Shown piece by piece: positions 1-10,000 of a DNA stretch of 37,402 nucleotides. The translations under genes and the position numbers were made by a program. Origin of the DNA: Jiangella anatolica (GTDB lineage Bacteria > Actinomycetota > Actinomycetes > Jiangellales > Jiangellaceae); the NCBI RefSeq assembly GCF_003236295.1, contig NZ_POTW01000068.1:1-37402 (forward strand), read 5' to 3'. The notes beneath the pieces were generated by a model that searched no databases, had not been told where the DNA came from, and saw only the letters and a program-made list of their open reading frames with translations. Positions within the stretch are counted from its first letter, which is position 1, and the number at the start of each line of letters is the position of its first letter.

Positions 1-976
1 AGGTGGGAGGATGCTCGGCGGTGGCCAGAGCATCCTGGTAGGCCTGACGCAGTTGGGCGACCCGGGGGTGCTCGTGCGGTGCCGCGGCCGGGGTGCCGGG
101 CAGCCGGTGCCCCCGCCCGGCCGCGGCGGTGGCCTTGACCTGGTAGGCGTCCCAGCGGGCCTGGGCGCGGGCGTGTTCACGTTCCCACCGGGCCCGCGCC
201 ACCGCCACCGGATCCGCGGCCTTGGGCGCCTTGCCCGCCCGGGCCCGCCCGGCCGGGTCGCCGGCCTGGGCGACGTACTGCGCCGCCGCGGACCGTTCGG
301 CCTCGTTCTGCTCGGACTCGGCGGCCTTGCGTCGTTGAATCTCCTCCAGCGCCTGATCGATCCGCTGGGCGCGGCGGGTGCGATCGGTCAGGTCCTCAGG
401 CAACTCATCCCCGCGGGCGTCGGGTCCAAACAGTTGATCTTCGGCGTCGTCGGTGGCCGCGGCCTTCCCCAGATACTGCTGGGCGAGCTTGCGCAGGTGC
501 GCCTCGCCCCGGTTCGCGCTCATCGACGCGTTCGCGGCGATCTTGGTGCCGTCGAAGGCCACCGTTCCGAGCCGGACCATGCCCAGTTCCGCGGCCAGCA
601 GCAACGACGCGGTCAACAACTGTTCCAACGCGGCCTCGTGGTCACGGCGGAACCGCGCCAGCACCGTGTGATCAGGCGTATCGCCGGCGCAGATGATCCG
701 GAACGCCACATCCGTGCCGCACAGCCGTTCGATCTGCCGCGACGAGGACACCCCGTGCGCCATCGCATACACGAACAACGTGAGCAGCATGTCCGGGTCA
801 TAACCCCGCCGGCCCACCGACCCAAGCTTCGCCTTGCCGTGGAACGCGGTCGTGTCGATCCGGTCCACCGCGGCGATCACGAACCACACCAAATGATCAA
901 CGGGCAGCCAGTCCGTCATCGACGGCGGCAACAGAAACGCCTGGTCACGATCCACCGACCGGTACCCCTTCGCCAT
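1..976 (-). CDS. IS1182-like transposase, N-terminal part (cut by window edge)
   Basis: Reading leftward from the ATG at 976 (MAKGYRSVDRDQ) the frame is open to base 1 with no stop, giving 325 residues of an incomplete protein. The N-terminal part (DWLPVDHLVWFVIAAVD, then GYDPDMLLTLFVYAMAHG, then the SSRQIERLC and DVAFRIIC segments) is the DUF772-type transposase head. The stretch VAFDGTKIAANAS carries the probable first Asp of the DDE catalytic triad and is typical of IS1182 relatives. A charged, Ala/Gln-rich insert follows (about residues 190-300), and the remaining DDE residues lie beyond the window. A purine-rich AGAGGG sits nine bases before the start. Third positions are less GC-rich than in the neighbours (GTT, GAT, TTG, TTT), consistent with mobile DNA. 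The family call is from motif recognition. Whether the element is intact cannot be judged here. Confidence 0.85.
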   Translation of the reverse strand, partial: MAKGYRSVDRDQAFLLPPSMTDWLPVDHLVWFVIAAVDRIDTTAFHGKAKLGSVGRRGYDPDMLLTLFVYAMAHGVSSSRQIERLCGTDVAFRIICAGDTPDHTVLARFRRDHEAALEQLLTASLLLAAELGMVRLGTVAFDGTKIAANASMSANRGEAHLRKLAQQYLGKAAATDDAEDQLFGPDARGDELPEDLTDRTRRAQRIDQALEEIQRRKAAESEQNEAERSAAAQYVAQAGDPAGRARAGKAPKAADPVAVARARWEREHARAQARWDAYQVKATAAAGRGHRLPGTPAAAPHEHPRVAQLRQAYQDALATAEHPPT

Positions 977-1354
977 GACCGGCACCCTCTCAAACCATGA
1001 TCAACCAGGCCAGACGCCACACCGAGCCAAAACGCAACAGGCTCCATAGCACCCAAAAAGGTTGATGATCATGGGAATCCGCAGCGGGCCGGGGAGGCCG
1101 GCGAACCCGAAGCACCCGCCAACCCGACGCCCGGTGCCCCACCGGGGCGTCGCCACACTCCCCCCGTCCCCCTGATAGCTGCCCGTTCTTGGCCGGGACG
1201 ACGCGGGTCAAGTACGGCGGCCCCAACCACGACACGACAGCAACCAGCAAGAGCCGCCGGACTTGAGGCGCGTCGGCCCGGCTAAGAAAATGGGCAGCAG
1301 GGGGACGGCCAACTGCAGCACAACGGCCAACGGTCGCAGCCCCTTGACGCCAAC
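977..1354. other. Gene-free stretch beside the transposase
   Basis: No open frame here resembles a protein. Directly upstream of the transposase an imperfect inverted repeat pairs AACCATGATCAACC (993-1006) with GGTTGATGATCATGG (1060-1074, one 3-base insertion). This may belong to the element's end or to its expression control. A second hairpin at 1125-1152 (CGACGCCCGGTG / CACCGGGGCGTCG, one bulge) could terminate transcription from 1355-2143 or mark old insertion debris. The outer end of the insertion sequence could not be fixed. Confidence 0.4.
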
Positions 1355-2143
1355 TCAGGTGTGGTTCTCGTGATCCTCCTGCGAGGGCTCGAAGCCGACC
1401 CCACCGTGCGGATCGACCTGCTCGCCGGGGCGACTCGGAAGCGTGATGTGGACGTGGCCGTTGCCGGCGTCGATGTTCAGCACATCCAGCTGCGTCGCCG
1501 CGACCGACCACGCCGCCACCGCCTGGTCGCGCAGCCGGCCGGCCAGCTCCAGCAACCGGTCCCGCTCCGCACCGTCCGGCGCGGCCACCGCACCCTCGTA
1601 CGCCGTCGCCGCCGAGCCCAGCAGGTCGATGGCCAGCAGTAGCCCGTTCCGGGTGGTGTTGAACTCCGTCGAACCGGAGGGCGCGTCGCCGAAGGTGCCG
1701 ATGGCGGCGCCGACGGCGGTGTGCCAGGAGGCTGGATCCGCGCCGGCGACGGGGCCGACGGGTGGGGCGCCGGAGGGCACGACGGCGTGGAGGCCGGCGA
1801 TGACGCTGAGCAGTCCGGCGTGCGCGGCGGTGGCCTGCTCGGTCAGCTGGCCGACCAGCTCGGTCTGGTTCGCCTCTTCCTGAGCCTCCAGCTCGGCCAC
1901 GCGGTCGGCCAGCGGGTCGTCGTCGTCGCCCCCGCCGGTGAGGACGAGGGTGGCGAGCACGATGTTGAGCGCGGCGAGGGCCGCCGCGACGGCGATCCAG
2001 AAGGCCCGGCGCCGGGGCGGGGACTCCTGCCCCGGCGCCGGGGACGAGGACCGGCCGGCACCGGTCCCCCGTCCGCCGCGCGCGCTCGGTCTCCGTGATT
2101 CGTCGCGTCGGTTCGCCACGCTCGCAGGACGTTGAGCTTGCAC
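1355..2143 (-). CDS. Hypothetical single-pass membrane protein
   Basis: The protein has 262 aa and a GTG start at 2143; AGGAGA lies seven bases upstream, which fixes the start. The order is a basic, Pro/Arg-rich cytoplasmic tail (residues 1-46), one hydrophobic helix (about 47-69, FWIAVAAALAALNIVLATLVL), an acidic GGGDDDDP linker, a short coiled-coil-like segment (VAELEAQEEANQTELVGQL), then an Ala-rich, probably helical exterior domain and a His/Glu-rich tail (SQEDHENHT). No enzyme motif is visible and I do not recognise a family. It lies last after the secreted ThuA/GSDH genes on the same strand, but a strong hairpin (2166-2203) separates it from them, so membership of that operon is doubtful. 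The helix could also be an uncleaved signal anchor. Confidence 0.7.
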   Translation of the reverse strand: MQAQRPASVANRRDESRRPSARGGRGTGAGRSSSPAPGQESPPRRRAFWIAVAAALAALNIVLATLVLTGGGDDDDPLADRVAELEAQEEANQTELVGQLTEQATAAHAGLLSVIAGLHAVVPSGAPPVGPVAGADPASWHTAVGAAIGTFGDAPSGSTEFNTTRNGLLLAIDLLGSAATAYEGAVAAPDGAERDRLLELAGRLRDQAVAAWSVAATQLDVLNIDAGNGHVHITLPSRPGEQVDPHGGVGFEPSQEDHENHT

Positions 2144-2165
2144 GGTGACGTCTCCTCTCTGTGAC

Positions 2166-2203
2166 GGTGACCGGGCCGGCGGAGGGGTGCCGGCCCGGTC
2201 ACC
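2166..2203 (-). terminator. Perfect 15-bp hairpin after the 1557-aa ThuA/GSDH gene
   Basis: GGTGACCGGGCCGGC (2166-2180) pairs perfectly with GCCGGCCCGGTCACC (2189-2203) across an 8-base loop. It starts nine bases past the stop codon at 2212 and has no T-run, as is usual for actinomycete terminators. Confidence 0.75.
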
Positions 2204-2211
2204 GCGGATGG

Positions 2212-5200
2212 TTACAGGCGGGCCCGCAGGGCCTCGCCCATCCGGATCAACTCGGCCCGAACCGCCTCATCCTGGACGCCTTCTGCCACGGCACGATAAC
2301 GGTCCAGCGACCGCTCCGCCTGCGCGGCCTGACCGTCGTCGGCCAGCCTCGACGCCATGGAGAGGTGCTGCAGCAGCAACCGCTGCTGCTGCCGGTTCAG
2401 CACGCCCCGGTCGTAGTGATCCGTGACGAGCTGCGTCGCCGACGCGAACGTGAACTCCTGGATGCGGACGTTCCGGAAGAACACGTCGTCGCCGTTGCCG
2501 TGGTTCTGGATGCCGACGAAGCTCGGCTGGTTCATCCGGTTCGGGTCGGTGTCGGTGTAGTCGTTGATCTTCACGCCGTTCAGGAAGACCTGGATGCGGT
2601 CGCCCTGCACGACGATCTCGTAGGCGTTCCATTCGCCCGGCGGGTTCAGCGCCGCGTCACGTGCGGCGACGTCGGCCGACCGGAACGCGTAGACGGCGCC
2701 GGTGGTGCGGTCCGGCGCGTCGGTCGCGTCGATCTGGATCTCGTGGCCCTGGTTCACCGCGAGCCACGGGTCGGTGCCGGGGTCCTGGAACCCGACGAAG
2801 ACGCCGGAGTTGTCGTCGCCCGGCATCATCCAGTCCAGCTTCAGCGAGTAGTCGGTGAAGGCCTGGTCGTACCAGTAGAGCCCCAGCCCGCCGTACGAGA
2901 CCAGCTCGCAGTCGGCGTGCAGGAACCCGCCCGGCCCGGCCATCCGCCACGCCGCCAGGCTGTCCGCCGTCCCGTCGAACAGGCTCTGGTAGCCAGCCCC
3001 CGGGTCGGTGGGGTCGCACTGGACGGCGGGGTCGTCGCCGAAGGAGAACTGCTCGAACGTCGCGGGCTGGCCGTTGCCGTTGAACGCCGCCAGTCCGATC
3101 CGCGGCGACGGCAGCCCCGACGCCGGGCGCGGCCGGCCGAACGCGGTCCACTCCTCGCCGTCCGCCGACCAGAACGCGGTCAGCGTCGCGCCGTTGCTGA
3201 CGATCTTGACGTGCGCGTTCTCGTTGATGCCGGCCGGCAGCGGGCCGGACCGGTCCAGCGCCGCGTCGAACACTGCCTGACCGCCCTGGTTGAGACCGAA
3301 CTCGAACCGCCAGCCGACCCCCGGGATGTTGATGAGGACGGCCTTGGCGAAGTTCTGGTCGCCGGAGTGGACGATCAGCCCGGCCTGCTCGTAGTCGCCG
3401 CCGGCCGGGAGCGCCAGCTGGGTCGACGCCTCGTAGCCGGCCGCCGGGTCGGCGATCGGCTGCAGGACGACGTTGGCGGCGGTCGTGGTGCCGCCGAACA
3501 TGTCACCCTCGAGCGCGTCGATGCGCAGCTTCCCGTCCGCGACGCCCATCTCGGCCGCGTTCGGCCGCAGGATCGTCGTCCACCGGCAGCGGTCCAGCGA
3601 CGTGCCGTCGAACTCGTCGTTCGGGTCGACCTCGGCGCCCGGGTCCGCGCACGCGGCCGGGGACGAGCTGAACGTGAACGCGTCGATGTCCATCAGCCCG
3701 CCGCCGCTGCCCTGGAACACCAGGTACAGCGGGCCCGTGCCCGTGCCGGTGTCGGTCACCGGGACGGGTTCGAGGTCGACGTAGTTGTCCGGGCTGCCGG
3801 TGTGCGGCACCTGGACGGTCGCCGCGATCGGGCCGTCGGGCGCGCCCGTCCGCAGCTCGACGGTGCCGCCGGCGCCGCCCGCCGACACCCGCAGCTGCAC
3901 CGAGCGAGCGCCGGCCAGGTTATACGGCTCGAACGCGATCCAGTCGCCGGGCTCGATGTAGCCGACCCGGGCGCCGCCCTCGGCGCCGCCGTGGCTGACC
4001 ACCTGGATGCCGTTCTGCGCCGAGAAGTGCTCGGCCTGACGGTGCCGCGGCTGCAGCTCCAGCTCGGCGGTGCCGGTGACCGGGACGGTGTCCGGCGACG
4101 GCGGCGTGTCGGTGTACTCGGCCAGCAGCAGCCCGAAGATGTTGTCGTCGGTGCCGTGCGAGCCGTCGGTGCCCGTGGAGATCGTCCCGGAGCAGCCGTT
4201 GACCGATTCACCGCCGTGCGTGTGCTGGTCGTGCCCGAGCGCGAACGTCACCTCGACGTCGGAGCAGTCCACCGGCTGACCGTCCGGGTCGGTGACGCTG
4301 ACCTCGAACGCGATGTCCTCGCCGAACGTGAACAGCCCGCCGTTGGGCGGCGACTCGAACTCGATCACCGGCGCGGTGTTGCCGACGACGACGTGCGCCG
4401 TCGCCACGCCGGTCAGCCCGGACGAGTCGGTGACGGTGAGCGTCGCGGTGTACTCGCCGTTCGCGGTATACGTGAACGACGCGTCCGGCTCGGTCGAGTC
4501 GACCGTCCCGTCGGTCGTGAAGTCCCACGCGTAGGAGAGGACGTCACCGGGGTCCGGGTCGGACGAGCCCTCGGAGGTGAACGCGACGGTGAGCGGCGCC
4601 AGGCCGGACGTCGGCGTCGCGGTGGCGATGGCCGACGGCGAGCGGGTGCCGGCCACGTAGTCGATGCGGTAGAGCGCGGAGTTCTCGTCGCCGTTGAAGA
4701 ACCCGGTGCCGTAGTCGAGCACGTAGAGCGAGCCCTCCGGGCCGAACTCCAGGTCCATGAGCTGCGTGTTCGTCATGAAGTCGGAGAACGCGCCGATGTG
4801 CAGCGGCCCGCCGGTCTCGGAGTCGACCGACATGTTCTTGATCCACTGCCGGCCGAACTCGTAGGCGAAGAACTGCCCGTCGTAGTACTCGGGGAACTTG
4901 GTGTCCGACTCCAGCGCCGGGTCGTACCGGTACACCGGGCCGGCCATCGGCGACTCGCTGCCGCTGCCCAGCTCCGGCACCGAGCCGCCGTCGTACGGCA
5001 GCCAGGCCGGCTGCGCGGGCGGCACCGTCGGCAGGCCGGTGTTCAGCGCGGAGTCGTTCGCGGGACCACCGGCACAGTCGAACTTCGCGCCGACGGGGTC
5101 CTGCGTGCCGTCGTTGGGGTCCTGCTGCCCGGTGTTCGGGTCGATCCCGTAATAGGAGGTGAAGTCGCGGTCGGCGTAGGTCTCGGCCGCGGTGTTGCGG

Positions 5201-6885
5201 CCGGTGCAGTACGGCCAGCCGAAGTTGCCCGCCTCGGTGACCCGGTTGAACTCGACCTGCCCGCCGGGGCCGTACTGGTTCGGGCCGCCGGAGTCCGGGC
5301 CGTAGTCGCCGACCCACACGTCGCCGGTCTCCTGGTCGACGCTGATCCGGAACGGGTTGCGGAAGCCCATCGCGTAGATCTCCGGCCGGGTGCGGTCGGT
5401 GCCGGGCGCGAACAGGTTGCCGTCAGGGATCGTGTACGACCCGTCGTCCTGGACGGTGATCCGCAGGATCTTGCCGCGCAGGTCGTTCGTGTTGCCCGAC
5501 GTGCGACGGGCGTCGAACTGCGGCGCCCGCGTCGGCCGGTCGTCGATCGGCGCGTAGCCGTTGGACTCGAACGGGTCGGTGTCGTCGCCGGTGGACAGGT
5601 AGAGGTTGCCGTCGGCGTCGAAGTCGATCTCGCCGCCGTGGTGGCAACAGTTGCCGCGGTCCTGCGGGACCTGCAGGATCACCTGCTCCGACGCCGGGTC
5701 CAGCACGCCGTCGGCGAACCTGAACCGGGACAGGTTGTTGTGGCCCTCGTAGGCCTCCCAGACCGACGGGTCCAGGCTGGAGTGCGCGACCTCGCCCGGC
5801 GGCGTGCTCAGCGGCGGCGAGTAGTAGAGGTACACCCAGCCGTTGGTGGCGAAGTCCGGGTCGACGGCGATGCCCTGCATGCCGTCCTCGCGGAAGTCGT
5901 ACACCGGGATGTCCGCCGCCAGCGACGTCTGCCCGGCGGCGGCGGTGTAGAAGACCCGGCCGTCGCGCGACGTGTGCAGCGCGCCGCCGTCGGGCAGCAC
6001 GGCGACGCCCATCGGCTCGCCCATCTCCTCCGGCCCGCGGGCCAGCGTGACCTGGTCGAAGTTCTCGGTGACGGTGGCGCCGCAGTCGGCGTCGACGGAG
6101 CCCGCGGCGGTCTCGATGCCGCCGGCCAGGTGCTCGCGGAACGCCGCGTCGGCGTAGGACTCCTGGGTGTGGCCGCCGCCGGTGTACCAGGACCGGCCGC
6201 CCTCGTAGTCCTGACACCAGGCGATCGGGTGGTCCGCGCCCATGACGTCGCCGGTGTAGCTGTCCGCGTCCAGCGACGCCAGCACGTGCACGTCGCCGCG
6301 CGGGTTGGTGCGGTAGTCGTACCACTCGTCGGTGCGCTCCCACGTGTCCGGGAGGTGCTGCGTCGACGGGTGGACGCGGTCCTCGGTGACGACGGTGGCC
6401 GGCTGGATCTGCGGGTGCGACTGGAAGTACGCGCCGACCAGGCCGCCGTACCAGGCCCAGTCGTACTCGGTGTCGGCGGCCGCGTGGACGCCGGCGTAGC
6501 CGCCGCCGTCGGCGATGTAGCCCTCGAACGCGGCCTGCTGCTCGTCATTCAGCACGTCGCCGGTGGTGGACAGCCAGACGACGACGTCGTACTGGGCGAG
6601 GTTGCCGGCGGTGAACGCGGCCGCGTCCTCCGTCGCCGTCACCTCCCAGCCGCGGGCGGCGCCGAGCTCCTCGATGGCGGCGATGCCGGCCGGGATGGAG
6701 TCGTGCCGGAATCCGGCGGTCTTGCTGAACACGAGGACGTGGGTGCCCTCCTCGTGCATCGGCGTGATGACGGGCTCGGCGGCGGCCGGGGCGGTCGTCG
6801 CGGCGAGCGGCAGCAGCAGCGCTCCGGCCGCGGCGAGCGCCGCCGATCTGAGCAGGGGTCGTGGGCTTCTCGTATGGCGTGGCAA
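2212..6885 (-). CDS. Secreted ThuA-GSDH-PKD-CBM6-DUF1080 multidomain protein
   Basis: I chose the TTG at 6885 because GAGGAGG lies five bases before it and the protein then opens with a clean signal peptide (RSPRPLLRSAALAAAGALLLPLAA... ending APAAAEP). That gives 1557 aa. Domains in order: ThuA-like (about 43-257, HVLVFSKTAGFRHDSI); glucose/sorbosone-dehydrogenase beta-propeller (273-745, with CCHHGGEIDF, GMQGIAVDPDF, FRNPFR and NFGWPYC); PKD (752-833); Ig-like (835-938); CBM6-like (945-1072, AEHFS, DWIAFEPYNL); concanavalin-like DUF1349-type (1085-1290); DUF1080 (1295-1477, SLFDG, DDNSGVFVGF, WNAYEIVVQGDRIQVFLNG); and a helical FIMAH-like tail. DUF1080 members include 3-keto-disaccharide hydrolases, ThuA is known from trehalose/3-keto-trehalose use, and GSDH proteins oxidise sugars with PQQ. 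The joint role in extracellular glycoside oxidation and cleavage is inferred. There is no membrane or sortase anchor. Its paralog lies immediately upstream (7018-12780). Confidence 0.9.
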   Translation of the reverse strand: MPRHTRSPRPLLRSAALAAAGALLLPLAATTAPAAAEPVITPMHEEGTHVLVFSKTAGFRHDSIPAGIAAIEELGAARGWEVTATEDAAAFTAGNLAQYDVVVWLSTTGDVLNDEQQAAFEGYIADGGGYAGVHAAADTEYDWAWYGGLVGAYFQSHPQIQPATVVTEDRVHPSTQHLPDTWERTDEWYDYRTNPRGDVHVLASLDADSYTGDVMGADHPIAWCQDYEGGRSWYTGGGHTQESYADAAFREHLAGGIETAAGSVDADCGATVTENFDQVTLARGPEEMGEPMGVAVLPDGGALHTSRDGRVFYTAAAGQTSLAADIPVYDFREDGMQGIAVDPDFATNGWVYLYYSPPLSTPPGEVAHSSLDPSVWEAYEGHNNLSRFRFADGVLDPASEQVILQVPQDRGNCCHHGGEIDFDADGNLYLSTGDDTDPFESNGYAPIDDRPTRAPQFDARRTSGNTNDLRGKILRITVQDDGSYTIPDGNLFAPGTDRTRPEIYAMGFRNPFRISVDQETGDVWVGDYGPDSGGPNQYGPGGQVEFNRVTEAGNFGWPYCTGRNTAAETYADRDFTSYYGIDPNTGQQDPNDGTQDPVGAKFDCAGGPANDSALNTGLPTVPPAQPAWLPYDGGSVPELGSGSESPMAGPVYRYDPALESDTKFPEYYDGQFFAYEFGRQWIKNMSVDSETGGPLHIGAFSDFMTNTQLMDLEFGPEGSLYVLDYGTGFFNGDENSALYRIDYVAGTRSPSAIATATPTSGLAPLTVAFTSEGSSDPDPGDVLSYAWDFTTDGTVDSTEPDASFTYTANGEYTATLTVTDSSGLTGVATAHVVVGNTAPVIEFESPPNGGLFTFGEDIAFEVSVTDPDGQPVDCSDVEVTFALGHDQHTHGGESVNGCSGTISTGTDGSHGTDDNIFGLLLAEYTDTPPSPDTVPVTGTAELELQPRHRQAEHFSAQNGIQVVSHGGAEGGARVGYIEPGDWIAFEPYNLAGARSVQLRVSAGGAGGTVELRTGAPDGPIAATVQVPHTGSPDNYVDLEPVPVTDTGTGTGPLYLVFQGSGGGLMDIDAFTFSSSPAACADPGAEVDPNDEFDGTSLDRCRWTTILRPNAAEMGVADGKLRIDALEGDMFGGTTTAANVVLQPIADPAAGYEASTQLALPAGGDYEQAGLIVHSGDQNFAKAVLINIPGVGWRFEFGLNQGGQAVFDAALDRSGPLPAGINENAHVKIVSNGATLTAFWSADGEEWTAFGRPRPASGLPSPRIGLAAFNGNGQPATFEQFSFGDDPAVQCDPTDPGAGYQSLFDGTADSLAAWRMAGPGGFLHADCELVSYGGLGLYWYDQAFTDYSLKLDWMMPGDDNSGVFVGFQDPGTDPWLAVNQGHEIQIDATDAPDRTTGAVYAFRSADVAARDAALNPPGEWNAYEIVVQGDRIQVFLNGVKINDYTDTDPNRMNQPSFVGIQNHGNGDDVFFRNVRIQEFTFASATQLVTDHYDRGVLNRQQQRLLLQHLSMASRLADDGQAAQAERSLDRYRAVAEGVQDEAVRAELIRMGEALRARL

Positions 6886-6963
6886 CGGTGCCTCCTCGAA
6901 CGACGAACGTGCGCCCCTGTCCCCCCGCTCCACTCTCGGCCCGAGTGGTGATGCTGGGTTCGG

Positions 6964-7003
6964 GTGCCGGGCGGCGGTGACGATGACCACCGCCGCCCGG
7001 CAC
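6964..7003 (-). terminator. Perfect 16-bp hairpin between the two ThuA/GSDH genes
   Basis: GTGCCGGGCGGCGGTG (6964-6979) pairs perfectly with CACCGCCGCCCGGCAC (6988-7003), loop ACGATGAC. It begins 14 bases past the stop of the upstream 1920-aa gene. It has the same design as the 2166-2203 hairpin (15-16 bp stem, 8-base loop), so it probably ends or attenuates transcription before the 1557-aa gene. No clear promoter could be seen in the 78 bases between this hairpin and the TTG start at 6885. Confidence 0.72.
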
Positions 7004-7017
7004 GTCTCAGCGAGTGA

Positions 7018-10000
7018 TCACAGCTGAGCCCGCAGCGCGTCGGCGTACGCCAGCAGCCAGCCGCGCGCGGTCTCGTCCGTCACCCCCTCCGCCAGCGCCT
7101 CGAACCGGTCCAGCGAGATCGCAGCGCCCGACGTCCCGGCCAGCCGCTGCGCGTTGGCCAGATGCGTCGACATCTGGGTCGCCACCGACCGCTGCACCGT
7201 GCCGTCGGCCCGGTACCGCTGCACCAGCGCCTTCGCGCCGTCGAACGTGGCGACGACCGCGAACGCGACCGTCGTCTCCGCGGCGTTGCCCGCCTCGTCG
7301 ACGGCCGTGGCGACCAGCGTGTGCGCGCCCAGCTGCGGCGTGACGGTCGACGGGTTCTGCACCGCCGCGCCGTCCAGCGTGAGCGACACCGCGACGTCGC
7401 CGGACACGTCGTCCGTCGCCGCGGCGCTCAGCGCCAGCCCCGTGGCCAGGTCGTAGCTGCCGCCGTCGGCGACACCCTCGACCGTGATCACCGGCGGGGT
7501 GGTGTCCGGCTGCTCCGTCGTGACGCGGAAGTAGTCGAACGCCACCGTGACCGGCTGGGTCTGCTGCGGGCCGATCGCCATCAGGCCGAACGAGGTGAGC
7601 TCGGCGTCGTTGGTGACCGGGTCGCCCAGCGAGGTCCAGTTGACCCCGCCGTCGCTGATCTCCGCGGCGTAGGTGTCACCGCTCCTCGTCAGCCGGAGGT
7701 AGAACCAGCCGCTCTCGCTGGTCTCCGGGATGTCGATGCTGCGGTTGCCGCCGTTGCCGAACTGGCCGCCCTTCTCCGAGACGATCTCGGCCCGGAGGTT
7801 GGTGGCCGCGCCGGCGGTGTTGTTCGCGACGACGTCGAACTTCACGTAGTCGTCGTCGCCGCCGTAGACGAGAAGGCCGGCCAGCTGCCACTGGTGCAGC
7901 ATCGTCGGCGTCAGCCGCGTCTCGACGGTCCACTCCTCGCCCTCCGGCAGCTGCTGGAGGATGAAGTTGCGCGGATCCTCGTTGGCCGGCCCGTTGATGT
8001 CGCCCGGCTGGGTCTGGATCCGCAGCTGCCCGTCGGCGACGGACACCTTGGACGAGTCGTAGCGGACCACGGCGTCCCAGCGGCAGCCGTCGATGGCGGT
8101 GCCGTCGAACTCGTCCGAGGGCTCCCGCTCGCCGTTGTCCTCGACGTCCGGCGTGATGGTGAAGTGGTCGAACACCGCGTTCACCGAGTGCGCCGCCGTG
8201 TCGCCGGCCGCCATCAGGCCGATGGTCGAGCCGTCGATCACCTGCGCCGCGCCGGGCAACGCCGTCCACGTCGTCCCGTCGGCCGAGTACGCGGCGGTCA
8301 CCTGGGTGCCGTCGCTGATCAGCCGCAGGTGCGCCGTCGCCGGGAAGTCCGCCGGCAGCGTGACGTTGGCGTGCCAGGTGCGGGTGCCGGCGGCCTCGGT
8401 CTGGAACTCGAGGATCCGGCTGCCCGAGCTGGTGCGGGTGAACGCCAGCTTGACGTAGTCGTCGTCGGTGCCGTGCATCAGCAGGCCGGCGTGCTGCCAC
8501 TCGCGGGTGTGCGGCACCGAGACCTCGGTCTCGACGGTCCACGCACCGTCGCGGGTGGGCTGGCCGACGTAGCTGATCGGGCCGCCGACGCCCTCGTTGA
8601 TGTCGCCGTTGGTGATCGGCAGCACGAGACCGCCGCCGGCGACGCTCACCGGCAGGCCGTCGGCGTTGCGCACCGTCGTCCACCGGCTCTCGTCCAGCGT
8701 GTCGCCGTCGAACTGGTCGGTCCCGGTGACGAGACAGACCGGCGGGTCCTCCGGGTCCGGACCGCCGCCGGGTAGCCCGTCCACGAGCGTGAAGTCGGTG
8801 AACACCGCCGTCGTGCGCGCGGTGCCGCTGTGCGCGGTGACCGCCAGGCCGATGTCCTGGACTCCCGCTCCGCCGGGCAGCGTGACCGGCTCGCCCACCT
8901 GGGTGAACGTCTCGCCGTCGTTGCTCCAGTACGACGTGTACTGGTCGCCGTCGCGGACGATCCGCACCCACGCCGGGTAGCCGTGCTGACCGGCGCTCGT
9001 GCTGGCGTCGAGCTGGCCGTTGCCGTCGCTGTCGCGCAGCCACTCGTAGGCGAGCCCCGCCCGCATCGCCATCGCCGCGTAGCCCGGCGAGACGCCCGGC
9101 TGGGTGACGTCGTTGCGGACGATCAGGCCGGCCTTCGCCGAGGCGTTGGAGTTGGTCTGGCTGACCACCTTGGCCGTCGCCGTCCACTGGTCGCCGGTGG
9201 CGCCGGCCGCACCCGGCAGGTAGACGGCGCTGTACTCGTCCGTCCCCTGCCACATGTTGCCGCCACCGGACTCGATCACCCAGGTGTTGTTGTCCGGACG
9301 GTCGAAGGCGCCGTTCGCGTTGGCGTGCGAGTAGGTGAGCCAGTCGCCGAACAGGTCGCCGATCTCCACCTGGACGATCCGCGACGTCGTCGTGGCGCCG
9401 TTGTCGTTGGTGGCGACGGCGGTCAGCCGGTAGCGCTGCTCCTCCGTCACCGTCCACGTCGCCTCGTACGGCGCTGACGTGTCGACGCCGATGGACTCGT
9501 CGCCGACGAAGAACTCGACCTGCGTGATCGTGTTCTCCGCGTCGCTGGCGTCGGCCGTGACCCGGACCTCGCCGAGCTCCAGCTCGTCGGCCGGCGTCGG
9601 CGCGGTGATCGCCACCTCCGGCTTCGTCGTCGTGGCCGCACCCTTGCCGTCGGCCTCGATGAAGTTGAGCCGCCGCTCGCCGGCGCCCGGGAAGACCGCG
9701 TAGAGCGTGAAGCTCTCGCCCGGGTCGTCGACCTCGACGCGCACGTCGGCGTAGGCAGCCCCCGTCGCCGGGACCTGGCCGGTGCCCAGCAGCGGGCCGT
9801 CCGGCGCGTCCCGGCGCAGCTCGATCGGCCCGCCCGCCGCGGACGACGCCCGCAGCACGAGCGCGTCGACGTTGAGCAGGTTGACCGGGTCGAACGACGC
9901 CCACGCGCCGTCCTGGCCGGCGATCGCGGTGCCGTGCCCCTCGACGTCGCGCGACGGGCCCGTGGTGACGCCCTCGGCGTCGTCGTGGAACTCGGCCTCG

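Noticed and set aside
11-1000. 329-codon open frame on the plus strand
   Set aside because: It is antisense to the transposase, Arg/Gly/Pro-rich and without domains; the minus frame gives clear DDE transposase sequence.
990-1511. 173-codon frame on the minus strand
   Set aside because: It overlaps the 1355-2143 gene out of frame and has no recognisable domain or ribosome site.
2161-6951. 1596-codon open frame on the plus strand
   Set aside because: It is a mirror of the GC-rich ThuA/GSDH gene: Val/Arg/Asp-rich low-complexity product. The minus frame has signal peptide and domains.
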